Program-made: the position numbers and the translations under genes
Shown here: in pieces, positions 7,438 through 14,932 of the stretch
Layout: the number at the start of each line of letters is the position of its first letter
How positions within the stretch are numbered: the first letter of the stretch is position 1
Notes under the pieces: model-generated
What the model saw: only the letters and a program-made list of their open reading frames with translations
Database searches by the model: none
What the model was told of the DNA's origin: nothing
Assembly: GCF_009663775.1 (NCBI RefSeq)
Contig: NZ_RDBR01000026.1
Location: 1-34,454, forward strand
Source: Lactobacillus sp. 0.1XD8-4
GTDB lineage: Bacteria; Bacillota; Bacilli; Lactobacillales; Lactobacillaceae
Direction: 5' to 3'
Length of the DNA stretch: 34,454 bases

Positions 7438-7794
7438 ATGTTAGTGCGTTACCGTAAAGACTACCAAAAGATAGCATTAGGTTTGTTATCGTTAGTAGCA
7501 GACTTGCGTAGAAATAATCGTTTTATGGAAGAACTGGACTGGGCAACAGCTAATGATTGGCCAATCTTTTTATGGAAAGATATGGATGATAGTCATTTTA
7601 TTGGGATTATAATTCTGGAGATTGGGGACTACTATGTTTTAATTCGCCGATTGTCCTTTACCCCCAGTGAACGGTCCGGACATAATATTTTTTCTCTACT
7701 AAACGCTGTTCACGACCAGTATTCCGGTAAACGATTATTAGGGACCCTAGCAACCCAACCAATAATAAGTATGTGGGAGAGAAACAATGAGTGA
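7438..7794 (+). CDS. ribT: RibT-like GNAT-fold protein
   Basis: A 118-residue protein resembling RibT, the small GNAT-type acetyltransferase-like protein named from the last gene of the Bacillus riboflavin operon. Visible family features are the LVRYRKDYQKIALGLLSLV start, the FIGIIILEIGDYYVLIRRLSFTPSER strand pair and a C-terminal helix. The substrate of RibT is not established. ATG 7438 is chosen because AGAAAGGA lies 7 bases upstream; an upstream start at 7417 would overlap the recombinase gene without a site. The stop overlaps the scpA start by 8 bases. No ribGBAH genes are in the window, so RibT here stands apart from riboflavin synthesis genes. The same position beside xerD and scpA is, as far as I recall, common in lactobacilli. 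Confidence 0.75.
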   Translation: MLVRYRKDYQKIALGLLSLVADLRRNNRFMEELDWATANDWPIFLWKDMDDSHFIGIIILEIGDYYVLIRRLSFTPSERSGHNIFSLLNAVHDQYSGKRLLGTLATQPIISMWERNNE

Positions 7795-8578
7795 GCAGGT
7801 ACAACCGCAAAAGCCATTTCAACCAACGATTAAGGTTCATGATTTTGAAGGACCGTTAGATTTGTTATTACATTTGATTAAGCAGTCTGAAATGGATATT
7901 TATGATATAGAAATCTCACAGATTACAAGTCAGTACTTGGATTATTTACACCAAATGCAAAGTCATCAATTAGAAGTGGCGGGAGAATATTTTGTAATGG
8001 CAGCCACCCTAATGAATATAAAAAGCCAGATGCTATTACCCACACCGCCAGTAATGGAAGACGAACCAGAAATTGCAGAGCTTGATCCGCGGCAAGAACT
8101 GGTTGACCAGTTACTTGAGTATCAACGTTATAAAAAAGCAGCTGACCACTTAAAAGTTAAAGAAAACTTACGGCAACAGGAATACACGAGACCAGCGATG
8201 AGGGTTCCTGAAGAGCTAATAAAAACAAGCGTTGAGCCTGGAATCAGCTTAGAAGATTTACAGGTAGCATTTACTAACGTTTTACGCCGCCAACAACTGG
8301 CTGCACCAATAGTTGAAACCGTAGCAGCAGAAAAGGTGAGTGTTAGTCATCAAATGCAGCGGGTATTTACAACCATTCGGCAAGGACCAGCCCGTTTTGA
8401 GGACCTTTTTGCAGATTTGCATTCTCGTGATGGATTAGTCACAACTTTTTTAGCAATTCTTGAATTAGCAAAGCATCAAGCAATTTTTATTAACCAGAGC
8501 GGGTTATTTGACCCAATAATACTAGTGGAGGGACCGAAGAGTGACGAATACGAAGCTAACCAATCAGGCACAAATTGA
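7787..8578 (+). CDS. scpA: Segregation and condensation protein A (kleisin)
   Basis: ScpA is the kleisin that bridges the heads of the SMC dimer and recruits ScpB for chromosome compaction and origin segregation. The 263 residues start with the typical KVHDFEGPLDLLLHLIKQSEMDIYDIEISQITSQYLDYL block that contacts the SMC neck. An acidic and helical middle (about 85-150) follows, then the C-terminal winged helix (about 200-255, RFEDLF...LVTTFLAILELAKHQAIFINQ) that binds the SMC cap. The start overlaps the end of ribT, and the scpB start lies inside its last 38 bases, so the two are translationally coupled. smc itself is not in the window. Confidence 0.96.
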   Translation: MSEQVQPQKPFQPTIKVHDFEGPLDLLLHLIKQSEMDIYDIEISQITSQYLDYLHQMQSHQLEVAGEYFVMAATLMNIKSQMLLPTPPVMEDEPEIAELDPRQELVDQLLEYQRYKKAADHLKVKENLRQQEYTRPAMRVPEELIKTSVEPGISLEDLQVAFTNVLRRQQLAAPIVETVAAEKVSVSHQMQRVFTTIRQGPARFEDLFADLHSRDGLVTTFLAILELAKHQAIFINQSGLFDPIILVEGPKSDEYEANQSGTN

Positions 8579-9146
8579 AGGATTATTATTTATCAGTGGA
8601 GATGAAGGGATTACGCTTGGTGACCTAGCTAAAGTTTCAGGATTTATGAAACCGGCAATCTTATCAATCTTGCAAGATTTGAAGAATAAATATGAAAATG
8701 ATCCTTCATCCGCATTTGTTCTTTTGGAAAGCGATCAGACATATCGTTTAGCAACTAAGCACCAGCTAGCAGGAGTAATTAAACACTATTTCGAAGTTCC
8801 GCTCACTGTTCCATTGACCAAAGCATTACTAGAAGTGTTAGCAATTGTTGCATATCGTCAACCGATTACTCGGCTTGAGATTGATGATATTCGGGGAGTT
8901 CAAAGTTCTGGATCACTTCAGAAATTGATGGTTCGGGGGTTGGTTGATACTCACGGACGTCTAGATGCTCCTGGCCGCCCATTTTTATACGCAACAACCC
9001 CTGCATTTTTGGATTATTTTGGATTAAGTAATCTAAAGGAGCTACCTCCGTTGCCAGATCAAGATGAACTAGATCTTAGCGATATGAATGGAGATATATT
9101 CCTTGAGGCATTACAAACGCGTGAAGGACGAAAGGACGACGATTGA
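8541..9146 (+). CDS. scpB: Segregation and condensation protein B
   Basis: ScpB forms a dimer that binds the middle of ScpA in the SMC-ScpAB condensin. The 201 residues contain the two winged-helix domains. The first begins IEGLLFISGDEGITLGDLAKV (from about residue 12). The second carries the family signature LLEVLAIVAYRQPITRLEIDDIRGVQSSGSLQKLMVRGLV (about 93-132), followed by GRPFLYATTPAFLDYFGL. The GTG start at 8541 has GGAGGG (8527-8532) 8 bases upstream and sits within scpA. The stop TGA overlaps the rluB ATG (TGATG). Confidence 0.96.
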   Translation: MTNTKLTNQAQIEGLLFISGDEGITLGDLAKVSGFMKPAILSILQDLKNKYENDPSSAFVLLESDQTYRLATKHQLAGVIKHYFEVPLTVPLTKALLEVLAIVAYRQPITRLEIDDIRGVQSSGSLQKLMVRGLVDTHGRLDAPGRPFLYATTPAFLDYFGLSNLKELPPLPDQDELDLSDMNGDIFLEALQTREGRKDDD

Positions 9147-9859
9147 TGGAACGTTTACAAAAAGCGATGGCAGAGGCAGGAGTTGCTTCTCGCCGTGCAT
9201 CTGAAAAATTAATATTAGCGGGGAAAGTAGCCGTTAACGGAAAAAAAGTAACTGAATTAGGGACCAAAGTAGGGGTCCATGATGAGATTGTGGTAAATGG
9301 AGTACCGATTCAGCGTGAGCAGCATGTGTACTATTTATTGAATAAGCCCCGAGGGGTCATTTCTAGTGCTCATGACGAAAAAGGTCGGCGGACAGTTATT
9401 GACATTGTTCACGATGAAGATATCGATGAACGAGTTTATCCTGTTGGTCGCTTAGATTATGATACAACAGGAATTATCCTGTTAACTAATGATGGTGCTT
9501 TAGCTAATAAGTTAATGCATCCGAAATATGAAGTAGAAAAAACTTATATCGCGAAAGTTAATGGCATTATCAAAAATGATGAATTAAAGCAATTACGATT
9601 AGGAGTTGTGATTGACGGGCGCAAGACAAAATCTGCTAAAACTAAGCTAATTAATATCGACCGCAATAAAAAAACTAGCTTAGTCCAGTTAACGATTCAC
9701 GAAGGACGGAATCATCAAGTAAAAAACATGTTTAAAGCCATCGGTCATCCCGTTATTAAATTGCACCGTGAAACGTATGGCCCGCTTAATTTATACGGCT
9801 TACAGCCAGGCGAATTTCGGGCGTTAAAACCTGATGAAGTGCAGATGTTGAAAAAGTAA
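9146..9859 (+). CDS. rluB: 23S rRNA pseudouridine synthase, RluB type
   Basis: Isomerises a uridine of 23S rRNA (the position matching U2605 in E. coli is the RluB target). The 237 residues have an N-terminal S4 RNA-binding domain (about 1-60, MERLQKAMAEAGVASRRASEKLI) and the RsuA/RluB catalytic domain. The catalytic aspartate is D104 in GRLDYDTTGIILLTNDG, and HEGRNHQVKNMFKAIGHPVIKLHR is the conserved C-terminal motif. The ATG at 9146 overlaps the scpB stop as TGATG; a TTG three bases earlier is the alternative start. The AAAGGAC stretch at 9131-9137 serves either. scpA-scpB-rluB is a widespread Gram-positive gene order. Confidence 0.94.
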   Translation: MERLQKAMAEAGVASRRASEKLILAGKVAVNGKKVTELGTKVGVHDEIVVNGVPIQREQHVYYLLNKPRGVISSAHDEKGRRTVIDIVHDEDIDERVYPVGRLDYDTTGIILLTNDGALANKLMHPKYEVEKTYIAKVNGIIKNDELKQLRLGVVIDGRKTKSAKTKLINIDRNKKTSLVQLTIHEGRNHQVKNMFKAIGHPVIKLHRETYGPLNLYGLQPGEFRALKPDEVQMLKK

Positions 9860-9886
9860 TAGATTAAAGTTTGCAATAAAACGGTC

Positions 9887-9950
9887 ACTATTTAGTCACT
9901 AACTAATAGTAAATAGTTGTTCTGATGAAGAAATAGTGTTAAACTATACT
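9887..9950 (+). promoter_or_regulatory. Likely promoter region of the riboswitch-ribU transcript
   Basis: TATACT at 9945-9950 is a good -10 box about 30 bases before the riboswitch, but the hexamer 17 bases upstream (CTGATG, 9922-9927) is a poor -35 box. Just upstream, ACTATTTA (9887-9894) and TAAATAGT (9910-9917) form a perfect 8-base inverted repeat. It has no U-tract and could be an operator or a weak hairpin at the end of the rluB message. Confidence 0.4.
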
Positions 9951-9979
9951 TGTAAAAAATTAAATATTTATTAAACGTT

Positions 9980-10100
9980 TGTCTTCAAGGCGTGGTGAAA
10001 TTCCCGACCGGCGGTGACAGCCCGCAACCTGCTGCTTTTATGCAGTGGCTGACCTAGTGTAATTCTAGGGCCGACAGTATAGTCTGGTATAAAGAAGATT
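9980..10100 (+). promoter_or_regulatory. FMN riboswitch (RFN element)
   Basis: The conserved RFN core is easy to read: CTTCAAGGCGTGGTGAAATT (9983-10002), then CCCGACCGGCGGTGACAGCC (10003-10022), a variable arm (CTGCTGCTTTTATGCAGTGG), the GACCTAGTGTAATTCTAGGG arm, and a closing AAGAAGAT at 10092-10099 that pairs with the first block. FMN binding stabilises this fold. A terminator follows at 10131-10170, so the expected outcome is premature transcription stop when FMN is plentiful. It controls ribU only; no riboflavin biosynthesis gene follows. Confidence 0.95.
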
Positions 10101-10130
10101 TCTGTATTGAATAACTTTAAAAAGTTTATT

Positions 10131-10170
10131 GCGTTGCTGGCAAACTCATAATTGTCAGTAACGCTTTTTT
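10131..10170 (+). terminator. Riboswitch-controlled terminator before ribU
   Basis: Arms 10131-10143 and 10152-10164 pair over all 13 positions, two of them G-U, around an 8-base loop, and TTTTTT follows. Its place between the FMN aptamer and the ribU start makes it the expression platform. AT-rich complementary segments at 10110-10130 may contribute to the alternative fold. Confidence 0.88.
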
Positions 10171-10217
10171 AATACAGGATGCCAAATGGAGGCAATCTCA
10201 AATGGAGGTTGTTATTA

Positions 10218-10796
10218 ATGACAGTGACGCATCAACGTATTCAACGCTTGGTTGGGATGGCATGTTTAAGTGCCTTAGCATTTATTTTAATGTTTTTTGA
10301 ATTTCCAATTTTGCCAATGGCACCTTATCTAAAGTTGGACTTTTCTGACGTCCCAGTATTGCTTGGTGGGTATATTTATGGCCCTGTGGGAGGGATTATC
10401 ATTGCATTGTTAAAATGCTTGATTCATGGAATGGTTCATGGATTTTCACCTGCAGAATTAATTGGCATTTTTAGTGATTTTCTATCGGCATTAGCGATGC
10501 TTTTACCGTTCTGCTGGGTATGGCAGCATCATGACTGGAGTAAAAAGAAACAGGCTGTTATGGGAATTATTTCTGGAACGATAACGCTGACAGTTGTGAT
10601 GTCATTATTAAATTTGTGGGTTCTTACACCATTATATATGGCAGTTTGGAACTGGAAATCGACCTTGCCAGTATCCCAGCTCGTGGCGATTGGGGTGCTT
10701 CCATTTAATATAATTAAAGGACTAGTAGTTACCATAGTGTATGTAATTATTGCTAATCGATTACAATCATGGTTAGATCATCATCGGACACTTTAA
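10218..10796 (+). CDS. ribU: Riboflavin transporter, ECF S component RibU
   Basis: RibU is the substrate-binding membrane subunit that takes up riboflavin with the shared energy-coupling factor module (EcfA, EcfA', EcfT, not in this window). The 192 residues hold about six hydrophobic segments, and the FPILPMAPYLKLDFSDVPVLLGGYIYGPVGGIIIALLKCLIHG region (about 27-70) is characteristic of RibU. ATG 10218 is chosen because GGAGG (10204-10208) lies 9 bases upstream; in-frame starts at 10179 lack a good site and add a polar extension before the first helix. The FMN riboswitch directly upstream supports flavin transport. A 10-codon frame at 10186-10218 ends on the ribU start codon. Confidence 0.93.
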   Translation: MTVTHQRIQRLVGMACLSALAFILMFFEFPILPMAPYLKLDFSDVPVLLGGYIYGPVGGIIIALLKCLIHGMVHGFSPAELIGIFSDFLSALAMLLPFCWVWQHHDWSKKKQAVMGIISGTITLTVVMSLLNLWVLTPLYMAVWNWKSTLPVSQLVAIGVLPFNIIKGLVVTIVYVIIANRLQSWLDHHRTL

Positions 10797-10810
10797 AATT
10801 AATCAATAGG

Positions 10811-10846
10811 ACTGAGGAAAGACTTTTGCTTTTTCCTCAGTTTTTT
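10811..10846 (+). terminator. ribU terminator
   Basis: ACTGAGGAAA (10811-10820) and TTTCCTCAGT (10832-10841) form a perfect 10-bp stem with an 11-base loop, ending in a run of T. Confidence 0.88.
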
Positions 10847-10908
10847 CAGTTATAAAGTTATAATAAATGCTAATCGTGAGAAATAACTGTCTTGGTGGGA
10901 AGATTACT

Positions 10909-10976
10909 TTAGAAAAAATTACAATCTGTGCTAGTATTTTTAAATAAAATACGTATATAAATATATAGGGGGGAAA
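10909..10976 (+). promoter_or_regulatory. Promoter and ribosome site of the ypbB-recQ pair
   Basis: TGCTAGTAT at 10929-10937 is an extended -10 box, with TTAGAA (10909-10914) 17 bases before TAGTAT. A strong purine-rich ribosome site, AGGGGGGAAA, lies at 10967-10976, just before the ATG at 10979. Confidence 0.5.
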
Positions 10977-10978
10977 AG

Positions 10979-12004
10979 ATGACAGAATTATTACGTTTTT
11001 TTAGCTATCATCAGCCACGACGAATTAGGGTGATTGAAAATACGCTTCGTAGCCGGCGAACAGTGGCAACGTTATTTTGGGCTCAGCAATATGGAATTTT
11101 GAAATGGCTAGGGGCGTATCGTTCACTAACTAGGCCTGACTTTGACCATCTTATTAAGAAACTAGTTAGCCAAAAATTGTTGATATTGGACGAGCAGGCA
11201 CAAGCAAGACTAACAGAAGAAGGGGCAGCTCTCTTGAAAAAAGAAGAAACAAGTCGCTATGACCCCGCTTTTTTTGACTGGTATTGGTTGGCAAATACTC
11301 ATCGAGTAATGCAGCGGTTATTGTTGGCGGTTCAGGTTGCATCAGAATACTCTTATCATCAAAATAAATATGCTCCGCTTACTATCCCGTATGAAGAGAT
11401 GTTGGCAGTCAAAAAGTGGTTTCGCAATAATTATCAGCATGATTTTACTAATCGGCTTTATTTAGATTTACAACGATTTGGCACAGCAATTGCGAGTGAA
11501 GATCTGCGACTAGCAAAAGATTTTTTTAACCTATTAATTGGTCATCAAAAGGCGGGGTGGACACCTAATCAAGCAGCAGTTGCTTTAAATTTGTCAGTAG
11601 AAGATATTTCTTTTTTAAGGCATGATGAAATGCTGGCAATAAGTGCTTATGCTCGCAATTTTCCTGGTCCCCTGCAACAATTGTTAACCCCGATTTTACG
11701 GACGAGTCCGTTAAACCAAAGTGCTGAAGTAACCTATAATTTTTATGCTCAAGGGCAGGAAATTCCAACGATTGCCCAAGAACGGCACTTAAAAGAGAGT
11801 ACCATCAAAGAACACTTGTTAGAGGCAGCCATCTTAATGCCCGATAAGATGGATTGGGAGCGTTTTCTGCCAACGAATAAGAGAGCTGTTCTTGCAAAGG
11901 CTTATAATGGTTCACCAGTTACTTGGCAATTTAATGATGATATTTCAAGCTTCTATGAATATCGCCTATATCAAATATATCAGGGAGTAATAAATGAAAA
12001 CTGA
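10979..12004 (+). CDS. YpbB-like helix-turn-helix protein, RecQ partner
   Basis: A 341-residue protein matching Bacillus YpbB in size, composition and position directly before a RecQ/RecS helicase gene. A winged-helix-like N-terminal part (about 25-90, YGILKWLGAYRSLTRPDFDHLIKKLVSQKLL) and a C-terminal helix-turn-helix block (about 255-300, TYNFYAQGQEIPTIAQERHLKESTIKEHLLEAA) are visible; the latter resembles the HTH_40 domain found at the C-terminus of some RecQ proteins. The function of YpbB is not established. The HTH_40 resemblance and the 11-base overlap with recQ suggest it supplies a domain that the short helicase lacks. Confidence 0.75.
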   Translation: MTELLRFFSYHQPRRIRVIENTLRSRRTVATLFWAQQYGILKWLGAYRSLTRPDFDHLIKKLVSQKLLILDEQAQARLTEEGAALLKKEETSRYDPAFFDWYWLANTHRVMQRLLLAVQVASEYSYHQNKYAPLTIPYEEMLAVKKWFRNNYQHDFTNRLYLDLQRFGTAIASEDLRLAKDFFNLLIGHQKAGWTPNQAAVALNLSVEDISFLRHDEMLAISAYARNFPGPLQQLLTPILRTSPLNQSAEVTYNFYAQGQEIPTIAQERHLKESTIKEHLLEAAILMPDKMDWERFLPTNKRAVLAKAYNGSPVTWQFNDDISSFYEYRLYQIYQGVINEN

Positions 12005-13433
12005 ACAAGAACTTTTGCGGGTCTTAAAAAATCGTTTTGGTTTTGACAATTTTCGTCCGGGTCAAGAAAGAACAATTAAGACACTATTAACAGGTGAAGA
12101 TGTACTGACGGTTTTGCCGACAGGAGCAGGAAAGTCGCTACTATACCAACTTCCTGCATATTTATTAACGGGAACAGTTATAATTGTTTCTCCCTTAATT
12201 TCTCTCATGCAAGATCAAGTTGACCGTTTGCGGCGTCAAGGTGAAAAGAGGGTAATAATGTTAAATGGTCAGCTCGTTGGGCACGAAAGAGTGACTGTGC
12301 TAAGGAACCTGCAATCATTTAAATTTGTTTTTACCTCTCCAGAAATGCTTGATAATAAAAATGTTTTAGCTGCTTTTAGTCAGGTTGATGTAGCTATGCT
12401 TGTGGTTGATGAAGCTCATTGTATTTCACAATGGGGGCCTGATTTTCGTCCAGAATATCTATTATTAAAAAATGTTCGTCAGCAATTAGGCAACCCGACT
12501 ACACTAATGTTAACGGCAACTGCTACTCCGCAAATTCGCCAGGATATCCAAACAAAAATGGGAATAAAAAAAGCACAGCAGGTAGTTAAATCTGTTGATC
12601 GACCAAATATTTTTCTCACAGTGCAAAAGGAATACCAGCAACAGGAAAAAGACGAAGAATTATTACGTTTAGTGCAAAAGTTTAAGGGCCCGGGGATAGT
12701 ATATTTTGCCAGCCGGAAAATTGCTTCACAAATGGCGGAATGGCTTACGCAACATACCGACTTGAATGTTGCTGCCTATCATGCGGGGATTGCACCAATC
12801 GAACGCTTTCAAATACAACGGCAATTCATGGAGAATGAGTTACAAGTTATTTGTGCAACAAGTGCATTTGGGATGGGAATTGATAAAAACGATGTGCGCT
12901 TTGTTATCCATTACCATTTACCGCATAATTTAGAAAGCTATTTACAAGAAATTGGTCGGGCAGGACGAGACGGGAAGCAGAGCTTAGCTGTTTTATTATA
13001 TGCAGACGGGGATGAAATGATTCAACGGCAATTAACGAGCATTGATGTTCCTTCAGTTGAATTATTAAAACAGATTGAAGAACATAATATACCATCGACA
13101 ATTCTTGGCGAGCAGGCTGAACTTTTTAATTTTTATTTAACTCACCATTCATCTCCTGAGCAGATTGTTAACACATTTAAGCACCGCCAATATCAAATGG
13201 AACACGAACTGCAGGAAATGCTTGGGTATATAAATAATGAAGGATGCCGTCGTGAGTATCTATTAGCTTATTTTGGCGAAAAACTATTAACAGCCAAGAA
13301 TAATTGTTGTGACCACGATAAAGAGAACTGGCAAGCAGAGATTAATCTTCCTGTTAGTAAAACAATGACACAACCAAAGAAAATGGATTGGCAGAGACAA
13401 TTAAAGCAGTTGCTAAATATTGATGAAAATTAA
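11994..13433 (+). CDS. recQ: Short RecQ-family ATP-dependent DNA helicase (RecS-like)
   Basis: A 3'-5' superfamily 2 DNA helicase for recombination and replication-fork repair. Helicase motifs in order: FRPGQ (motif 0), TGAGKS at 43-48 (Walker A), DEAH at 139-142, TATAT (III), VYFASR (IV), ATSAFGMGIDK (V) and EIGRAGRDG (VI). The 479 residues fit the short RecS form and not the roughly 600-residue RecQ, so the HRDC domain is absent. The zinc region is reduced: C418 in CRREYLLAYFGE is followed by C438-C439-D-H441 in place of the usual CxxC plus a fourth cysteine. The start lies inside the end of the ypbB-like gene, which implies coupled translation. Confidence 0.9.
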   Translation: MKTEQELLRVLKNRFGFDNFRPGQERTIKTLLTGEDVLTVLPTGAGKSLLYQLPAYLLTGTVIIVSPLISLMQDQVDRLRRQGEKRVIMLNGQLVGHERVTVLRNLQSFKFVFTSPEMLDNKNVLAAFSQVDVAMLVVDEAHCISQWGPDFRPEYLLLKNVRQQLGNPTTLMLTATATPQIRQDIQTKMGIKKAQQVVKSVDRPNIFLTVQKEYQQQEKDEELLRLVQKFKGPGIVYFASRKIASQMAEWLTQHTDLNVAAYHAGIAPIERFQIQRQFMENELQVICATSAFGMGIDKNDVRFVIHYHLPHNLESYLQEIGRAGRDGKQSLAVLLYADGDEMIQRQLTSIDVPSVELLKQIEEHNIPSTILGEQAELFNFYLTHHSSPEQIVNTFKHRQYQMEHELQEMLGYINNEGCRREYLLAYFGEKLLTAKNNCCDHDKENWQAEINLPVSKTMTQPKKMDWQRQLKQLLNIDEN

Positions 13434-13449
13434 AGTTTAATGTTGTTGC

Positions 13450-13507
13450 TAGACAATTGTTAAAAGTTTGCGATACAATCAGATTGTTAAATTCAAAAAT
13501 AAGGAGG
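13450..13507 (+). promoter_or_regulatory. Candidate promoter and strong ribosome site before the Tyr/Asn-rich protein gene
   Basis: TAGACA (13450-13455) and TACAAT (13474-13479) are separated by 18 bases. AAGGAGG at 13501-13507 is a full-strength ribosome site and decides the downstream start. Confidence 0.45.
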
Positions 13508-13517
13508 CATGATTACC

Positions 13518-14102
13518 TTGAGTGAAGGACGGAAAGAAAGTCGACGGGCAAATGATGAATTATGGGATAAAAAATTTACTGATAATGAAGATTTTGATAG
13601 TGATGGTCATCTTTCACGAACAGAACACCGAAAGCAACGGTCTCATAATTCAATGATTACAACTATTTTGATTGTCCTCATTATTGTTCTTGCCGCGGCT
13701 CCGCTTATTTACTGGATTAATAATAAGCAGTCATTTAATCATCCAGTAAGGACCGAACAAGTGGCGTCTGATTCTGACAATAGTAAAAAAAAAGTATCTC
13801 ACAGCTCGAATACCTCTAGCAAAGAATCTAAGCATGAAAAAGATAGCAGCGAGTTAAGCAGCAGTTCTTCTTCAGCTGTCACGACTAGTTCAAGTCAGGT
13901 AAGTCAGAGCAGCACTTACTCTCAAAGTAGTAGCTATTATCGCTATAGTAGTAGTTACCGTTATAATAACGGCTATCAAAACCGCAATGCCAATCGCTAT
14001 AGTAATAGTTACTATCAGCAAACTCCGCGTCGCTATAATAATAACCAGACCTATAATCACTACAGTAATACAGAAAATACCAATCGTTATAATTATCGTT
14101 AA
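13518..14102 (+). CDS. Single-pass membrane protein with Ser-rich stalk and Tyr/Asn-rich tail
   Basis: A 194-residue protein that I recognise only by position: this slot between recQ and cmk often holds a LysM-domain membrane protein (YpbE-like). There is a charged cytoplasmic N-terminus (1-45), one membrane helix (about 46-67, MITTILIVLIIVLAAAPLIYWI), a Ser/Lys-rich stalk (about 75-135) and a C-terminal tail of about 60 residues built from RYSSSY, RYNNGY, RYSNSY, RYNNN and RYNYR repeats. No LysM motif is visible. The TTG at 13518 is taken as start because AAGGAGG ends 10 bases before it; an ATG at 13509 is only one base from that site. Positive charges precede the helix, so the tail probably faces outward, in contact with the wall. 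Function unknown. Confidence 0.7.
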   Translation: MSEGRKESRRANDELWDKKFTDNEDFDSDGHLSRTEHRKQRSHNSMITTILIVLIIVLAAAPLIYWINNKQSFNHPVRTEQVASDSDNSKKKVSHSSNTSSKESKHEKDSSELSSSSSSAVTTSSSQVSQSSTYSQSSSYYRYSSSYRYNNGYQNRNANRYSNSYYQQTPRRYNNNQTYNHYSNTENTNRYNYR

Positions 14103-14174
14103 TTATTTAAACAATAATGGTTGGTTTTCTGGTAAAGTAGAATACTGGATAAAAAAGAGGAGTGAAGACTGATA

Positions 14175-14855
14175 ATGAGCAAAGGTTTACAAGTTGCTAT
14201 TGATGGACCAGCGTCAGCAGGTAAGAGTACAGTGGCAAAGTTAGTCGCTAAAAGATTTAATTATATTTATTGTGATACAGGAGCAATGTATCGAGCTGTA
14301 ACTTTAGCCGTATTAAATCAAGGGATTGATCTTAACGATGATGCTAAAATAGCGGAGGTGGCTCGTCAAATAAAGATTAATTTTAAACCTGGCGAAACAG
14401 AACAACGAGTATTTTTAAATGGGCAGGAAGTAACCCACGATATTCGCCTGCCTAAGGTAGCAAGAAACGTATCTGCAATTGCAGCAATTCCTGCTGTTCG
14501 GGAAGAAATGACACAACAGCAACGAAAAATTGCGGCCGATGGTGGTATCGTGATGGACGGTCGTGATATCGGAACGACTGTTTTGCCGGATGCGCCAGTT
14601 AAAATCTTTATGGTAGCAAGTGCCCATGAACGAGCTCGCCGTCGCTATGTTGAAAATAAGGCAAAAGGGATTAATACTACTTCACTTGAAGAGCTACAAC
14701 AGGCGATTGAACTACGAGATAAGAAGGATTCAACAAGAAAAATATCGCCACTTACTCAAGCACATGACGCAATAAAATTAGATACCACAAATTTGACGAT
14801 TGATGAAGTAGTAGACGCGATTAGTAAAATAATAAAAAAACACGAGATGAATTAG
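14175..14855 (+). CDS. cmk: Cytidylate kinase
   Basis: Phosphorylates CMP and dCMP with ATP, recycling cytidine nucleotides from RNA and lipid turnover. The 226 residues have the P-loop GPASAGKST (about 10-18), YCDTGAMYRAVT in the CMP-binding part, MDGRDIGTTVLPDAPVKIFM and the arginine-rich lid HERARRRYVE, as in bacterial Cmk. The length is that of the family. GAGGAG at 14157-14162 is a somewhat distant ribosome site (12 bases). The cmk-rpsA-der-hup order matches Bacillus and other Firmicutes. Confidence 0.95.
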   Translation: MSKGLQVAIDGPASAGKSTVAKLVAKRFNYIYCDTGAMYRAVTLAVLNQGIDLNDDAKIAEVARQIKINFKPGETEQRVFLNGQEVTHDIRLPKVARNVSAIAAIPAVREEMTQQQRKIAADGGIVMDGRDIGTTVLPDAPVKIFMVASAHERARRRYVENKAKGINTTSLEELQQAIELRDKKDSTRKISPLTQAHDAIKLDTTNLTIDEVVDAISKIIKKHEMN

Positions 14856-14932
14856 TCTAAATACTGGAAATGTAAAACAATTTTTAGTAAAATATCATTT
14901 AGAGTTGATTGTTGCAAGGAGGATTTTTTTTA

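Noticed and set aside
13900-14102. CRISPR-like or tandem noncoding repeat
   Set aside because: The repeats are short, imperfect and in frame, and they encode RYxxxY units of a protein tail.
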